From Aquificaceae bacterium (GTDB lineage Bacteria > Aquificota > Aquificia > Aquificales > Aquificaceae), in assembly GCA_026983685.1 (NCBI GenBank), contig JALSTO010000265.1, forward strand, positions 1 to 8,614: a stretch of 8,614 nt of DNA, in the 5' to 3' direction. Of the stretch, positions 1 to 6,468 are shown piece after piece; within the stretch, counting starts at the first letter, position 1; each line of letters opens with the position of its first letter. A program made the position numbers and the translations under genes. The notes under the pieces were generated by a model. That model was given only the letters and a program-made list of their open reading frames with translations, was not told the DNA's origin and searched no databases.

Positions 1-283
1 GAACGGTCCCGTTGATGCTACGATAAAAGCTATACAGAAGGCACTCGGTATAGAGCCGAAGCTCCTTGACTACTCAATAAAGGCTCTCACACCCAATACC
101 GATGCCCAAGCTGAGGCAAGGGTTGTTCTTGAACTCAGTGGTGTGAAGGCTTCCGGCAGGGGTGTGGATACGGACATAATAAAGGCGAGCGTTGATGCCT
201 TTGTTGACGCCCTCAACAGGGCTATAGTCAGGCGGGAGTACATACTCCAGAAGTCGGAGATAAGGGAAGAGGGGACCGTCTGA
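1..283 (+). CDS. leuA: 2-isopropylmalate synthase, C-terminal end (5' partial)
   Basis: This is the last 93 codons of a gene that begins before the window; the reading frame starts at base 2 and ends with TGA at 281-283. The peptide matches the C-terminal LeuA regulatory (allosteric dimer) domain. It opens with NGPVDATIKAI, followed by KLLDYSIKALT, TDAQAEARVVLE, SGRGVDTDIIKASVDAFVDALN, all close to family signatures as I know them. LeuA condenses 2-oxoisovalerate with acetyl-CoA in the first committed step of leucine synthesis in the cytoplasm, and this domain binds leucine for feedback inhibition. The next gene starts at the base after the stop, so the two are probably co-transcribed. The related citramalate synthase shares this domain, but the GNGPVDA/DTDII pattern favours LeuA. 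The catalytic TIM barrel is outside the window. Confidence 0.93.
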   Translation, partial: NGPVDATIKAIQKALGIEPKLLDYSIKALTPNTDAQAEARVVLELSGVKASGRGVDTDIIKASVDAFVDALNRAIVRREYILQKSEIREEGTV

Positions 284-565
284 GTGTGGCGCCTCCTCTT
301 GAGATTCCGGCTTCTTCTCTGGCTCCTGCGCTTCGTTATCTACCCTCTTGTGGTCCTTACACTCCTTCTATTTGTTTTCCTCACCATAGGAGTTAGCCTA
401 TACTTCCTCGTGATCGCAAAGACCCTGCTTAGAGTGCCGGAGAACCCCTACCTCTACGTGCCCTTGCTCTTGCTTGAACTCTCCATTATTGTTTTGGGTA
501 GCTATTACGCGATGGTGTATATTAATAGAATCTTCAAAAATAAGAGAGAAACTGGAGGTAGATAA
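284..565 (+). CDS. Small two-helix inner-membrane protein of unknown function
   Basis: A 93-residue ORF that begins with GTG directly after the leuA stop (TGAGTG) and ends in TAA. Its last A is the first base of the next start codon (TAATG). A purine-rich stretch (GAGGGG, about 269-274) precedes the GTG at usable spacing. The N-terminus is basic (four Arg in the first 16 residues). Two long hydrophobic segments follow, roughly residues 17-45 and 57-80, separated by a short loop around RVPENP. The C-terminus is basic (NRIFKNKRETGGR). By the positive-inside rule both ends should face the cytoplasm. I recognise no family. Its position between leuA and an exported DsbC-like protein, with no spacing on either side, suggests translational coupling. 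The lack of gaps may reflect only genome compaction. Confidence 0.75.
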   Translation: MWRLLLRFRLLLWLLRFVIYPLVVLTLLLFVFLTIGVSLYFLVIAKTLLRVPENPYLYVPLLLLELSIIVLGSYYAMVYINRIFKNKRETGGR

Positions 566-1305
566 TGAAGAAGGTACTTATAACCTTTATAGCTGTATCC
601 ACCCTACTGCAAGCCTGCAAGGCAACACAGGCGAAAGCCTGCCCTGATGAGAAGAAGGTAAAGGAGAACCTGAGCAAGATGATCAACAGGGACTTCAGCA
701 TAGCCAGTGTGAAGCCTGCGGAGGGAATGAAGGGTCTGTGCGAGGTGGTCTTGAAGGTAGGACTCAGACCCATAGTCCTCTATACCAACTCCGAGGGTAA
801 GAACTACATAGTTGGAAACATGTTCAACGTTGAGACAAAGGAGAACCTCACCCAGAAGACCGCGAGCAAGTACATGACGGTTTCCAAAGAGGTTCTCCAG
901 AAGCTGGAAGAGTCGGTGAACATGACCTACGGTAAGGGAGATAAGTACGTTTACTACATAACTGACCCCGACTGCCCCTTCTGCAGGAGGTTCTCTCCGA
1001 TGCTGAAGGAGTGGGCTAAGAAGAACAATGTTCAGATAAAGGTCATCCTCTACCCCCTTCCGATCCACCCTCAGGCAAAACCAAAGGCTATAGCGATGGT
1101 ATGTGATAAGAAGGGTTACGATGATATCCACAAGAATGTCAACACAAAGAACCAGTGCGAGAAAGGTAAGAAGGCTGTTGAGAAGAACATGAAGCTCCTT
1201 CAGGAGATAGGCGTTTCCGGAACACCGACGGTGATAGGTATGAACGGCAGATACATAGTTGGGCTTCCAAGGTCACCTGAGGAGCTCAAGAGCCTTATTC
1301 AGTGA
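565..1305 (+). CDS. dsbC: DsbC/DsbG-like thiol:disulfide interchange protein, probable lipoprotein
   Basis: A 246-residue exported thioredoxin-fold protein predicted to isomerise or reduce disulfides outside the cytoplasmic membrane. The start ATG overlaps the previous stop by one base and has GGAGGT at 554-559, five bases upstream. Residues 1-17 look like a signal sequence (MKK, then a hydrophobic run) ending in LLQAC, a possible lipobox with C18 as the lipidated residue. Residues about 30-110 resemble the DsbC N-terminal dimerisation domain (NRDFSIASVKPAEGMKGLCEV, YIVGNMFN). The catalytic part has ITDPDCPFCRRF, with active site C137-P-F-C140, and the cis-proline loop GTPT with P221. Extra cysteines C180 and C198 may form the structural disulfide usual in this family; C26 and C59 are unpaired or partner each other. 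CPFC differs from the CGYC of E. coli DsbC. The family is secure, but the exact name (DsbC or DsbG) is less so. Confidence 0.86.
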   Translation: MKKVLITFIAVSTLLQACKATQAKACPDEKKVKENLSKMINRDFSIASVKPAEGMKGLCEVVLKVGLRPIVLYTNSEGKNYIVGNMFNVETKENLTQKTASKYMTVSKEVLQKLEESVNMTYGKGDKYVYYITDPDCPFCRRFSPMLKEWAKKNNVQIKVILYPLPIHPQAKPKAIAMVCDKKGYDDIHKNVNTKNQCEKGKKAVEKNMKLLQEIGVSGTPTVIGMNGRYIVGLPRSPEELKSLIQ

Positions 1306-2598
1306 TCATTCCCTTCCCTTGATAATGAGCTTGAGGGGGGAGAACTTTATACCGAGCTTCTCCCTCAGCTTCCTGAGGAAGTACCTAACATAGTTCTCCT
1401 TCCAAGCTTGTGGGTAGTTCGTTATAACAACCACCGTTGGTGGTTTTGTGTCCTCCTGAAAGGCATAGTAAACCTTAACCTCCTTACCCCTGTAATGGAT
1501 GGGTTTACCTTTAACTATCTCCTGGACAGACCTGTTTACGAAGGAGGTTTTATGCTGTGCTGAGAAGTCCCTGTAAACCAGAAGCGAGGCTCTGAGAATA
1601 TCCTCAACTCCCTTTCCCTCAGTAGCGACCGTGAACACCACCGGAGCGTAGTCAAGGAAGAAGAGGTCCTTCCTTATAAGCTCCTCCACCTCTTCCTCAG
1701 ATAGAGGGCAGAGGTCCATCTTGTTTGCGACTATTACACATCCCCTGTATCTCCGCTCTACGAGCCCTCCAAGCCTCTTGTCCTGTCTTGTAACTCCCTC
1801 GCTCGCATCAATTATCAGGCAGACTATATCGGAGGTATCTATTGCGGTTAAGGTCCTCCCCACGGAGTAGAACTCAACGCCGTACTCAACGTTGCTCGGT
1901 CTCCTGACACCTGCGGTGTCTATTAGAACAAACTTTTCCCCTTTCCAAGTGAAGGGGACCTCAACGATGTCTCTCGTTGTTCCGGCAACGGGAGAGACTA
2001 TGACCCTCTCCTCTCTGAGGAGGGCGTTCAGCAGGGAGGACTTACCCACATTCGGTCTTCCCACAAAGGATATCTTCACCCCTTCGTAGCTCAGCTCTGC
2101 CTTGTCCTCCCTCAGCCTGTTCACCACCTCGTCTAAGAGCTCACCGACACCTCTTCCGTGAACTGCGGACACTGGAAAGAGCTTCTCGTACCCGAGCTCG
2201 TAGAACTCTATGGCTAACTCCTCGTCCCTATCAGTATCGGTCTTGTTTGCCACGATTATGACCTTCTCCTTGTGGGGATAGAGGAGCCTGGCTATCTCCC
2301 TGTCCAAAGGGGTGACGCCGTCCTTGGTGCTGACAACAAAGAGTACTACGTCAGCCCTGTCCACTTCCCTCCTTATGGTCTCTTTTACCTTCTCAAGTAT
2401 CTCGTCCCGGGTTTCGGGAACGAGACCTCCTGTATCAACGAGTACGAACTCCTTTCCCTTCCACTCCGCCTTTGCCTCAATGACATCCCTTGTAACACCC
2501 GGCACGTCTTCAACTATAGCCTTCCTCCTGCCTACTATTCTGTTGAATAGGGAAGACTTCCCCACGTTGGGGCGTCCGATTATCACGACCCTGCTCAC
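1306..2598 (-). CDS. der: Ribosome-assembly GTPase Der (EngA)
   Basis: A 430-residue tandem GTPase required for maturation of the 50S subunit. G domain 1 shows G1 GRPNVGKS (8-15), DTGG (55-58), NKTD (118-121) and SA (144-145). G domain 2 shows GRPNVGKS (180-187), DTAG (227-230) and NKMD (292-295); its G5 segment reads FTVATEGKG, with V where Ser of the usual SA motif stands. The C-terminal KH-like domain spans about 345-430 and contains FVNRSVQE, KVYYAFQEDTKPPT and the final SPLKLIIKG. Length is normal for the family. The GTG start lies in a GTGA overlap with the stop of the upstream PilZ gene and has AGGTGAG at 2610-2604, five bases upstream, so the two are translationally coupled. The stop codon abuts that of the converging dsbC-like gene with no base between. 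Confidence 0.98.
   Translation of the reverse strand: MSRVVIIGRPNVGKSSLFNRIVGRRKAIVEDVPGVTRDVIEAKAEWKGKEFVLVDTGGLVPETRDEILEKVKETIRREVDRADVVLFVVSTKDGVTPLDREIARLLYPHKEKVIIVANKTDTDRDEELAIEFYELGYEKLFPVSAVHGRGVGELLDEVVNRLREDKAELSYEGVKISFVGRPNVGKSSLLNALLREERVIVSPVAGTTRDIVEVPFTWKGEKFVLIDTAGVRRPSNVEYGVEFYSVGRTLTAIDTSDIVCLIIDASEGVTRQDKRLGGLVERRYRGCVIVANKMDLCPLSEEEVEELIRKDLFFLDYAPVVFTVATEGKGVEDILRASLLVYRDFSAQHKTSFVNRSVQEIVKGKPIHYRGKEVKVYYAFQEDTKPPTVVVITNYPQAWKENYVRYFLRKLREKLGIKFSPLKLIIKGRE
1336..1378. other. Two overlapping inverted repeats inside the der 3' end
   Basis: GGGAGAA (1338-1344) pairs with TTCTCCC (1358-1364), extendable to nine pairs with one G-T. CCTCAG (1363-1368) pairs with CTGAGG (1373-1378) around a four-base loop. 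The two stems share bases 1363-1366 and so exclude each other. They lie 30-75 bases past the dsbC-like stop on the plus-strand transcript, where a terminator would be needed, but no T-run follows and the sequence also encodes the Der KH-like domain. Confidence 0.2.
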
Positions 2599-3653
2599 TC
2601 ATTCTCACCTATCTTGAAGGTTTTGATCAACCTTCTCTGTTCTTCTAAGATGAACCTGTCTATGACCTTCTCCTCCTGGCGGGATACCTTGAGGAACTTT
2701 ATTCCCATACATACTTGGGTCTGCATATGACGAACGTTGACTATCTGCCCGAGCATATTCTCAAATCCGTGTTCTCCTATGGAGAAGTTCATTATCACGT
2801 ACTTTCCCTCCTGGGGCTTTATGAGGGCTTCGGTGCATATCCTGACTCCCTTCGTGCTTATATCGTCTATCTTACCACTTATAAACTCCGCACCCTCAGT
2901 TGCCTCCTCGGTTATGTCATCAACCACCGCAAACTCAACGGGCACGTTTACCTTCCAGCGTATGCTCTCCCTGAGCTGAACCCTGTGGATATTGTCCGTA
3001 TGCTCCAGAACAAGGACAAGCCTGTCCCCCTCTGTGTACTTGTCCTTAACCACAGAGTCAAAGCTGTACCTTCCTTCGTTCTCCCTTATAAAGTGAAACT
3101 TCACTATTTCTCCTATCCTGACAGGTCTGGGGAGCGCCTGAAGCACAACCAAGTGAAGCTCGGTCTCCGTCTTGTCCCATATCGCGGAGTCAACGTAAAC
3201 GCCATCAACAACGAGCTTTCCCGTCTGGTAGAGGTCTATATCCCTCGTGCTCGTTATCGGTATGAACCAGGGGATTGTATCAAAGCGTAGCTTTGCCCTT
3301 ATTGAAGGTATGAGTCTAACTTCCTCTATGTTGTCCCTTATTATCCTTGAAACCACCCTCTCAAAGAGTGGTTTGTTCTCGTAAACCATCTGAGGGTCGT
3401 AGGGAAAGTCTTTAGCGTATTTCCAGAGCAATCTTATCTCGTCATCGGTGAGTCCGAGGGACCTGCCCCTCATGAAGAACGCCCTCTCTACCTCACGGGC
3501 ATGGGATATCTTTCCCCAGATGTAGGGTATGGATATAACGGTCAGAGTAGCCACAAGGACTATGAAGAAGAGGAGTATCTCCTTAGCGGAAGGTCCTTGG
3601 AACATATAACGTGAAGCTTCAATCAGAGTATCCCACGCTGATTCCACCCTCAT
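2595..3653 (-). CDS. Membrane-anchored PilZ-domain protein, likely c-di-GMP receptor
   Basis: A 352-residue protein. Residues 25-47 form one hydrophobic segment (EILLFFIVLVATLTVISI). Next comes a charged helical region (about 50-118, with GLTDDEIRLLWKYA). A beta-rich region of about 140-225 may correspond to the YcgR-type domain that often precedes PilZ. The PilZ domain starts at about 225. It carries the RxxxR loop as R228-E-S-I-R232 and the D/NxSxxG motif as D264-I-S-T-K-G269, the two elements that bind c-di-GMP in known PilZ proteins. The domain continues through CMGIKFLKVS. The gene sits directly upstream of der with a 4-base overlap. The ATG is the first usable start; the only strong Shine-Dalgarno-like run (GGGGAGG, 3676-3670) is 16 bases upstream, which is long. 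PilZ is supported by both motifs; the output role (motility, adhesion or other) is not visible here. Confidence 0.88.
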   Translation of the reverse strand: MRVESAWDTLIEASRYMFQGPSAKEILLFFIVLVATLTVISIPYIWGKISHAREVERAFFMRGRSLGLTDDEIRLLWKYAKDFPYDPQMVYENKPLFERVVSRIIRDNIEEVRLIPSIRAKLRFDTIPWFIPITSTRDIDLYQTGKLVVDGVYVDSAIWDKTETELHLVVLQALPRPVRIGEIVKFHFIRENEGRYSFDSVVKDKYTEGDRLVLVLEHTDNIHRVQLRESIRWKVNVPVEFAVVDDITEEATEGAEFISGKIDDISTKGVRICTEALIKPQEGKYVIMNFSIGEHGFENMLGQIVNVRHMQTQVCMGIKFLKVSRQEEKVIDRFILEEQRRLIKTFKIGENE

Positions 3654-3668
3654 AGCTATATATAAATA

Positions 3669-3683
3669 TCCTCCCCAAGAGGA
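3669..3683 (-). other. Small hairpin enclosing the distant Shine-Dalgarno run of the PilZ gene
   Basis: On the minus strand TCCTC, TTGGG, GAGGA form a five-base-pair stem directly after a run of six T, in the 49-base gap between trxA and the PilZ gene. The right arm and loop contain GGGGAGG, the only ribosome-binding-like run before the PilZ ATG. It could mask that site or be a weak processing or termination element. There is no U-tract after it, so I do not call it a terminator. Confidence 0.25.
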
Positions 3684-3702
3684 AAAAATTAAGTGTTAAA
3701 TC

Positions 3703-4029
3703 TCAAACGTGAGCCATAACCATCTGCTTTAAAGCGTCTTTAGGCTGAACACCTATCCTTGTATCAACTACCTCTCCATTCTTGAAGAGTATCACGGTAG
3801 GTATAGCCCTTATCCCGTACTGCATGGCTATGTTAGGGTTCTCATCGGTGTTGAGCTTTCCTACCTTTATCTTCCCCTCAAACTCTTCCGCCAGCTCCTC
3901 TATTATGGGCGCTATTATCCTGCAGGGACCGCACCAAGGAGCCCAGAAATCCACGAGTACGGGTTTATCAGAGTTAACAACTTCTTCATTCCAGTTGCTT
4001 TCCGTCAGAGTTATTACGCCCTGTGCCAT
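3703..4029 (-). CDS. trxA: Thioredoxin
   Basis: A 108-residue classical thioredoxin, the general cytoplasmic dithiol reductant that is recharged by thioredoxin reductase. It contains the full active site W32-C33-G-P-C36 in [10 protein letters not shown], the buried acidic residue D27, the cis-proline loop AIPT with P77, and the usual FKNGEVV segment. The length is the family norm and there is no signal peptide. The ATG shares its first base with the last base of the arsR stop (TAATG), and AAGGAGGAG at 4043-4035, within the arsR 3' end, provides a strong ribosome binding site five bases away. Expression is therefore probably coupled to, and controlled by, the ArsR protein upstream. Genomes of this group can carry several thioredoxins, so the numbering of this copy is not assigned. 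Confidence 0.96.
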   Translation of the reverse strand: MAQGVITLTESNWNEEVVNSDKPVLVDFWAPWCGPCRIIAPIIEELAEEFEGKIKVGKLNTDENPNIAMQYGIRAIPTVILFKNGEVVDTRIGVQPKDALKQMVMAHV

Positions 4030-4322
4030 TACAACTCCTCCTTGATAAGCATATCGTAAAGCTTAAGAATTCTCTCATCTTTGATGAAGTAGCAGATTAT
4101 TGAACCCTCACGCTTCCAGCCAACTATCCCCCTGCTCCTCAGTATGGATAAGTGCTGGGACACACTCGGCTGGGACATGTTCAGAAGCTCACCGAGATTC
4201 TTTACGCATTGCTTCCCCTCAATCAGTATAGATATTATCTTCAGCCTGACTGGATGGGAAAGGGCTTTAAAGAACTCCGCAAGCTCCTCCAGCTTCTCTT
4301 CACCTGCAACGGTTGTATTCAT
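4029..4322 (-). CDS. ArsR-family winged-helix transcriptional regulator
   Basis: A 97-residue repressor-type protein. It has the ArsR N-terminal helix with [20 protein letters not shown] (residues 17-36). The recognition helix-turn-helix is at about 43-64 ([20 protein letters not shown]), and the wing is at about 66-81 ([16 protein letters not shown]). It has exactly two cysteines. C39 sits in KQCVKNL, at the position of the first Cys of the ELCVCDL metal motif of ArsR/SmtB proteins. C77 is in the wing strand. The second Cys of the ELCVCDL box is Lys here, so the classic As/Cd site is incomplete. The neighbouring thioredoxin gene overlaps by one base, pointing to autoregulation of a thiol- or sulfur-responsive operon. 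No arsenic resistance genes are nearby. GAGGGTGAGG just before the ATG can act as ribosome binding site. Confidence 0.93.
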   Translation of the reverse strand: MNTTVAGEEKLEELAEFFKALSHPVRLKIISILIEGKQCVKNLGELLNMSQPSVSQHLSILRSRGIVGWKREGSIICYFIKDERILKLYDMLIKEEL

Positions 4323-4334
4323 CCTCTCACCCTC

Positions 4335-4371
4335 GGGAGAAATTTTAACATAATTAGAATATAAGCAAGAA
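4335..4371 (-). promoter_or_regulatory. Candidate promoter of the arsR-trxA operon
   Basis: In the 49-base AT-rich gap after the TgpA-like gene, the minus strand reads TTCTTG (4371-4366), 18 bases, TAAAAT (4347-4342), with a predicted start near 4335 and a short leader. The -35 overlaps an imperfect 14-base dyad at 4367-4380. The gap is much longer than other gene junctions on this strand, supporting a separate promoter. Prediction is by eye. Confidence 0.35.
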
Positions 4372-4380
4372 TTAAATCTT
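4367..4380. promoter_or_regulatory. Imperfect palindrome, possible ArsR operator
   Basis: AAGAATTAAATCTT has matching ends AAGA/TCTT and a TTAA centre, with one mismatched symmetric pair. It spans the end of the TgpA-like gene and the proposed arsR -35 element. ArsR proteins bind AT-rich dyads next to their own promoters, so the position is suitable. AT-rich sequence makes chance symmetry likely. Confidence 0.2.
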
Positions 4381-6255
4381 TCTCAACAGTCTGTAAGCTT
4401 CTCTGAGCTCCTTCTTGCTAACTGTGTAAGGTGAGAACCTGTATCTGAGATAGAGCTCAACTATGAAGCTTGCTTCCCTCTGGTAGGGCTTCCCCGCTGT
4501 CAACCTGAGAACCTCCTCGGGCATCATCCTCCTCAGGTCCATCCCCTCATATCTGCTCAGCTTGGAGATAAGGGCTCTGTAAAGGTTTTCTGGCGTCTTC
4601 CTCAGCCTCCTGTAAAGGGATATAAGAGAGTAAAGGAGTATCACAACCCCGAAGATATAAGAAGATTTAATGAACGCCCTCTTTATATCCTCAGCGGAAA
4701 GGGACCTGATACCTCTGTAGAGCTCTCTAAAGAGGGAAAGCTGTTTCTGGGCGGAGAAGTCCACCACATTCTCGTACCAGAAGGATATGAGGGCGTCCCT
4801 TATCAGGCTCAGCTTGGAGATCTTCCTGACCGCAGGCGACGTGTAGGGAGGTGTTGTATCCACCCTGACCCACCTACCTTTGATGTAGGCTTCAACCCAC
4901 ACATGTGCCATTGAGTTTGTGACTATATAGTAATTTCCGTAATCGTTCTTTATGTACCCCTTGAAACCTCCGACCACCCGTGCGGGGATGCCCATAAGCC
5001 TCAGAAGGAGTGCTGTTGAGGAGGCGAAGAACTCACAGTTCCCTCTCCTTGATTTGAAGAGGAAGAACTCTATAGGGTCACCCTCGGGTTTTGAAAGCTT
5101 CAGAGAGTAGGAAAAGTCCTTACTGAAGAAAGACCTCACAGCCTCAAGCTTTTCCTCATCGCTCCTCTTTCCCTCCGAAAGCTTGCGGGCTAAGGACCTT
5201 ATGCTCCGGGGTACATCCTCGGGAACGCTGAGATAGACGGGTACAGGTGGGTCCGCAGGTGGGTCTAAAGAAGAGATCGCTTCCAGGCGCACGGGGCGGT
5301 TTATGGGTTGAGAGCTTTCGTAGTATCCGCCCTTCAGCCTCTTCACCCTTGCCATTCTCAAGCCTTCAAGCTTCAAAACTTTAAGGGGATAATCCATCAG
5401 GGGCAGGAAAGTATCGTAGGTGGGCTCAAGTATGATCCTGTACCTGAAGGTGCCCAAGCCTTTACCTTTATAAGGCTCCTCTTCTCTGAGGGTCTTTATC
5501 CATTTCGTGTTTACAAGGGTATCAAAGACGGAAACTCTCCAGTAGGGATCGGGAGGGAGATCGCCGTAAACCCTGAAGGCAACGGTGTTGTCCTGCTGTA
5601 CCTCTCCCACCTTCCCCAGCTCAACTTCGTTCGCTATCCCGCTTACAAGACCTTTCTCCCTTTTAGCGAAGAGGTCAAAGAGAGGTGTCTGTGTTCTCGG
5701 GAGTATCAGGAAGAAGGGAACCGTTGAGAGGGCTATCAGCAGAGGAAAAAGGAAAGAGAACCTCAGATACTTCCTTAAAAACTCGGAGGGGATGGGCTTG
5801 TCGCCCATGTTAGCGTAAGCGTTGGTAAACAAGAAGGCTACGCTACCCAGAAAGAGCTCGTATATAAAGAAGAGCAGGAAGCTCAGGTCAAGCCTGAAGG
5901 TGGTTGAGACAGCTATACCGAACAGGCTCAGCAGGAGCATCTGGTATATGTCTCTGGGCTTCTTCTCTTCAATGGACTTGATAGCTAAGAGGAGAAGGAG
6001 CATGTTCGCAAAAGGCTTTACAACATTCTCAAAGCTGAGCTCCAAGAGGAATACGAGCGATATGAAGATGCCTCCTACGTTGAGGAGCCAGCGGGGAAGG
6101 TAAACATGGAATCTCCACTCGTTGAGTATTCCAAGAGTAAATATGAAAGCGAGAAAGAGAAAGTAGGTATCGTCCGCTATACCGTATAGGGCGAAGAAAC
6201 AGCCGACGGAGACGAGGTAAGTGAGAAGAAGGCTAACCTTCCTTGCGGTCAGCAT
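4372..6255 (-). CDS. TgpA-like membrane protein with transglutaminase-like cysteine peptidase domain
   Basis: A 627-residue membrane protein. An N-terminal block of about six hydrophobic segments (within residues 6-187) matches the TgpA N-terminal (DUF3488) region. A large soluble portion, probably periplasmic, spans about 188-525. A last helix follows at about 529-548, then a cytoplasmic C-terminal tail (about 555-627) resembling DUF4129. The soluble part holds the transglutaminase-core triad: C407 in RRGNCEFFASS, H451 in NSMAHVWVEAY and D466 in RWVRVDTTPP. The RLMGIPARVVGGF segment between them is typical of bacterial members. A short proline repeat (DPPADPPVP, 331-339) precedes the core. 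The natural substrate of such proteins is largely unknown; they often neighbour MoxR ATPase and DUF58 genes, neither of which is here. The ATG follows the previous stop by six bases with no clear ribosome binding site, suggesting coupling. Confidence 0.9.
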   Translation of the reverse strand: MLTARKVSLLLTYLVSVGCFFALYGIADDTYFLFLAFIFTLGILNEWRFHVYLPRWLLNVGGIFISLVFLLELSFENVVKPFANMLLLLLAIKSIEEKKPRDIYQMLLLSLFGIAVSTTFRLDLSFLLFFIYELFLGSVAFLFTNAYANMGDKPIPSEFLRKYLRFSFLFPLLIALSTVPFFLILPRTQTPLFDLFAKREKGLVSGIANEVELGKVGEVQQDNTVAFRVYGDLPPDPYWRVSVFDTLVNTKWIKTLREEEPYKGKGLGTFRYRIILEPTYDTFLPLMDYPLKVLKLEGLRMARVKRLKGGYYESSQPINRPVRLEAISSLDPPADPPVPVYLSVPEDVPRSIRSLARKLSEGKRSDEEKLEAVRSFFSKDFSYSLKLSKPEGDPIEFFLFKSRRGNCEFFASSTALLLRLMGIPARVVGGFKGYIKNDYGNYYIVTNSMAHVWVEAYIKGRWVRVDTTPPYTSPAVRKISKLSLIRDALISFWYENVVDFSAQKQLSLFRELYRGIRSLSAEDIKRAFIKSSYIFGVVILLYSLISLYRRLRKTPENLYRALISKLSRYEGMDLRRMMPEEVLRLTAGKPYQREASFIVELYLRYRFSPYTVSKKELREAYRLLRKI

Positions 6256-6261
6256 TCATAC

Positions 6262-6468
6262 TCAGTTGTGAGGTGTACTCTGCTTCTCAAGCTCCTTTAT
6301 CTTCTTCATGGTCTCATCAAACTTGTACAGGGAAGAGGCAACGTCTTTAAGATACCTCGCTGCCTCCTTGTAAGCCTCCTTCAAGCGTGGGTCGGTAGAC
6401 CGCTCTGCCTTCTCCAGTAGGTTCCTGTGAAAGAGGAGCAGACCGTTCCTGAGTTCATTAAAATCCAT
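6262..6468 (-). CDS. Small helical protein of unknown function
   Basis: A 68-residue charged protein, almost wholly predicted helix: EKAERSTDPRLKEAYKEAAR in the middle and KFDETMKKIKELEKQ near the end, with heptad-like spacing that could form a coiled coil. It has no cysteine and no membrane segment. The ATG is supported by GGAGG at 6479-6475, six bases upstream, the best ribosome binding site in this part of the cluster. The first 88 bases overlap the 3' end of the upstream 303-codon frame. The reading frame is also open upstream for about 58 codons but contains no start codon there. It precedes the TgpA-like gene by six bases. I recognise no family; a partner or adaptor role for its neighbours is only a guess from position. 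Confidence 0.72.
   Translation of the reverse strand: MDFNELRNGLLLFHRNLLEKAERSTDPRLKEAYKEAARYLKDVASSLYKFDETMKKIKELEKQSTPHN

Noticed and set aside
604..1131. Long minus-strand ORF (175 codons) opposite the dsbC-like gene
   Set aside because: It is antisense to a gene with clear thioredoxin-fold motifs and its own ribosome binding site; the product resembles no family and is a reading shadow.
2715..3290. Plus-strand ORF (191 codons) opposite the PilZ gene
   Set aside because: It lies wholly within the PilZ coding region, which has both c-di-GMP motifs. The antisense product is Tyr/Leu/Pro-rich with no domain, and no ribosome binding site was seen.
3684..3702. Rho-independent terminator after trxA
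   Set aside because: A run of six T follows trxA on the minus strand, but no GC-rich stem precedes it; the only stem lies after the T-run.
4029..4322. Arsenic or metal resistance operon
   Set aside because: The regulator lacks the second Cys of the ELCVCDL box, and no arsenate reductase, efflux pump or metallothionein gene is nearby.
5245..5268. Tandem direct repeat around GCAGGTGGGTC
   Set aside because: It is only two short copies encoding the DPPADPP linker of the TgpA-like protein, so it is a coding feature and not a DNA element.
5308..5727. Plus-strand ORF (139 codons) opposite the TgpA-like gene
   Set aside because: It is antisense to the periplasmic part of a convincing membrane transglutaminase; no promoter or start signal supports it.
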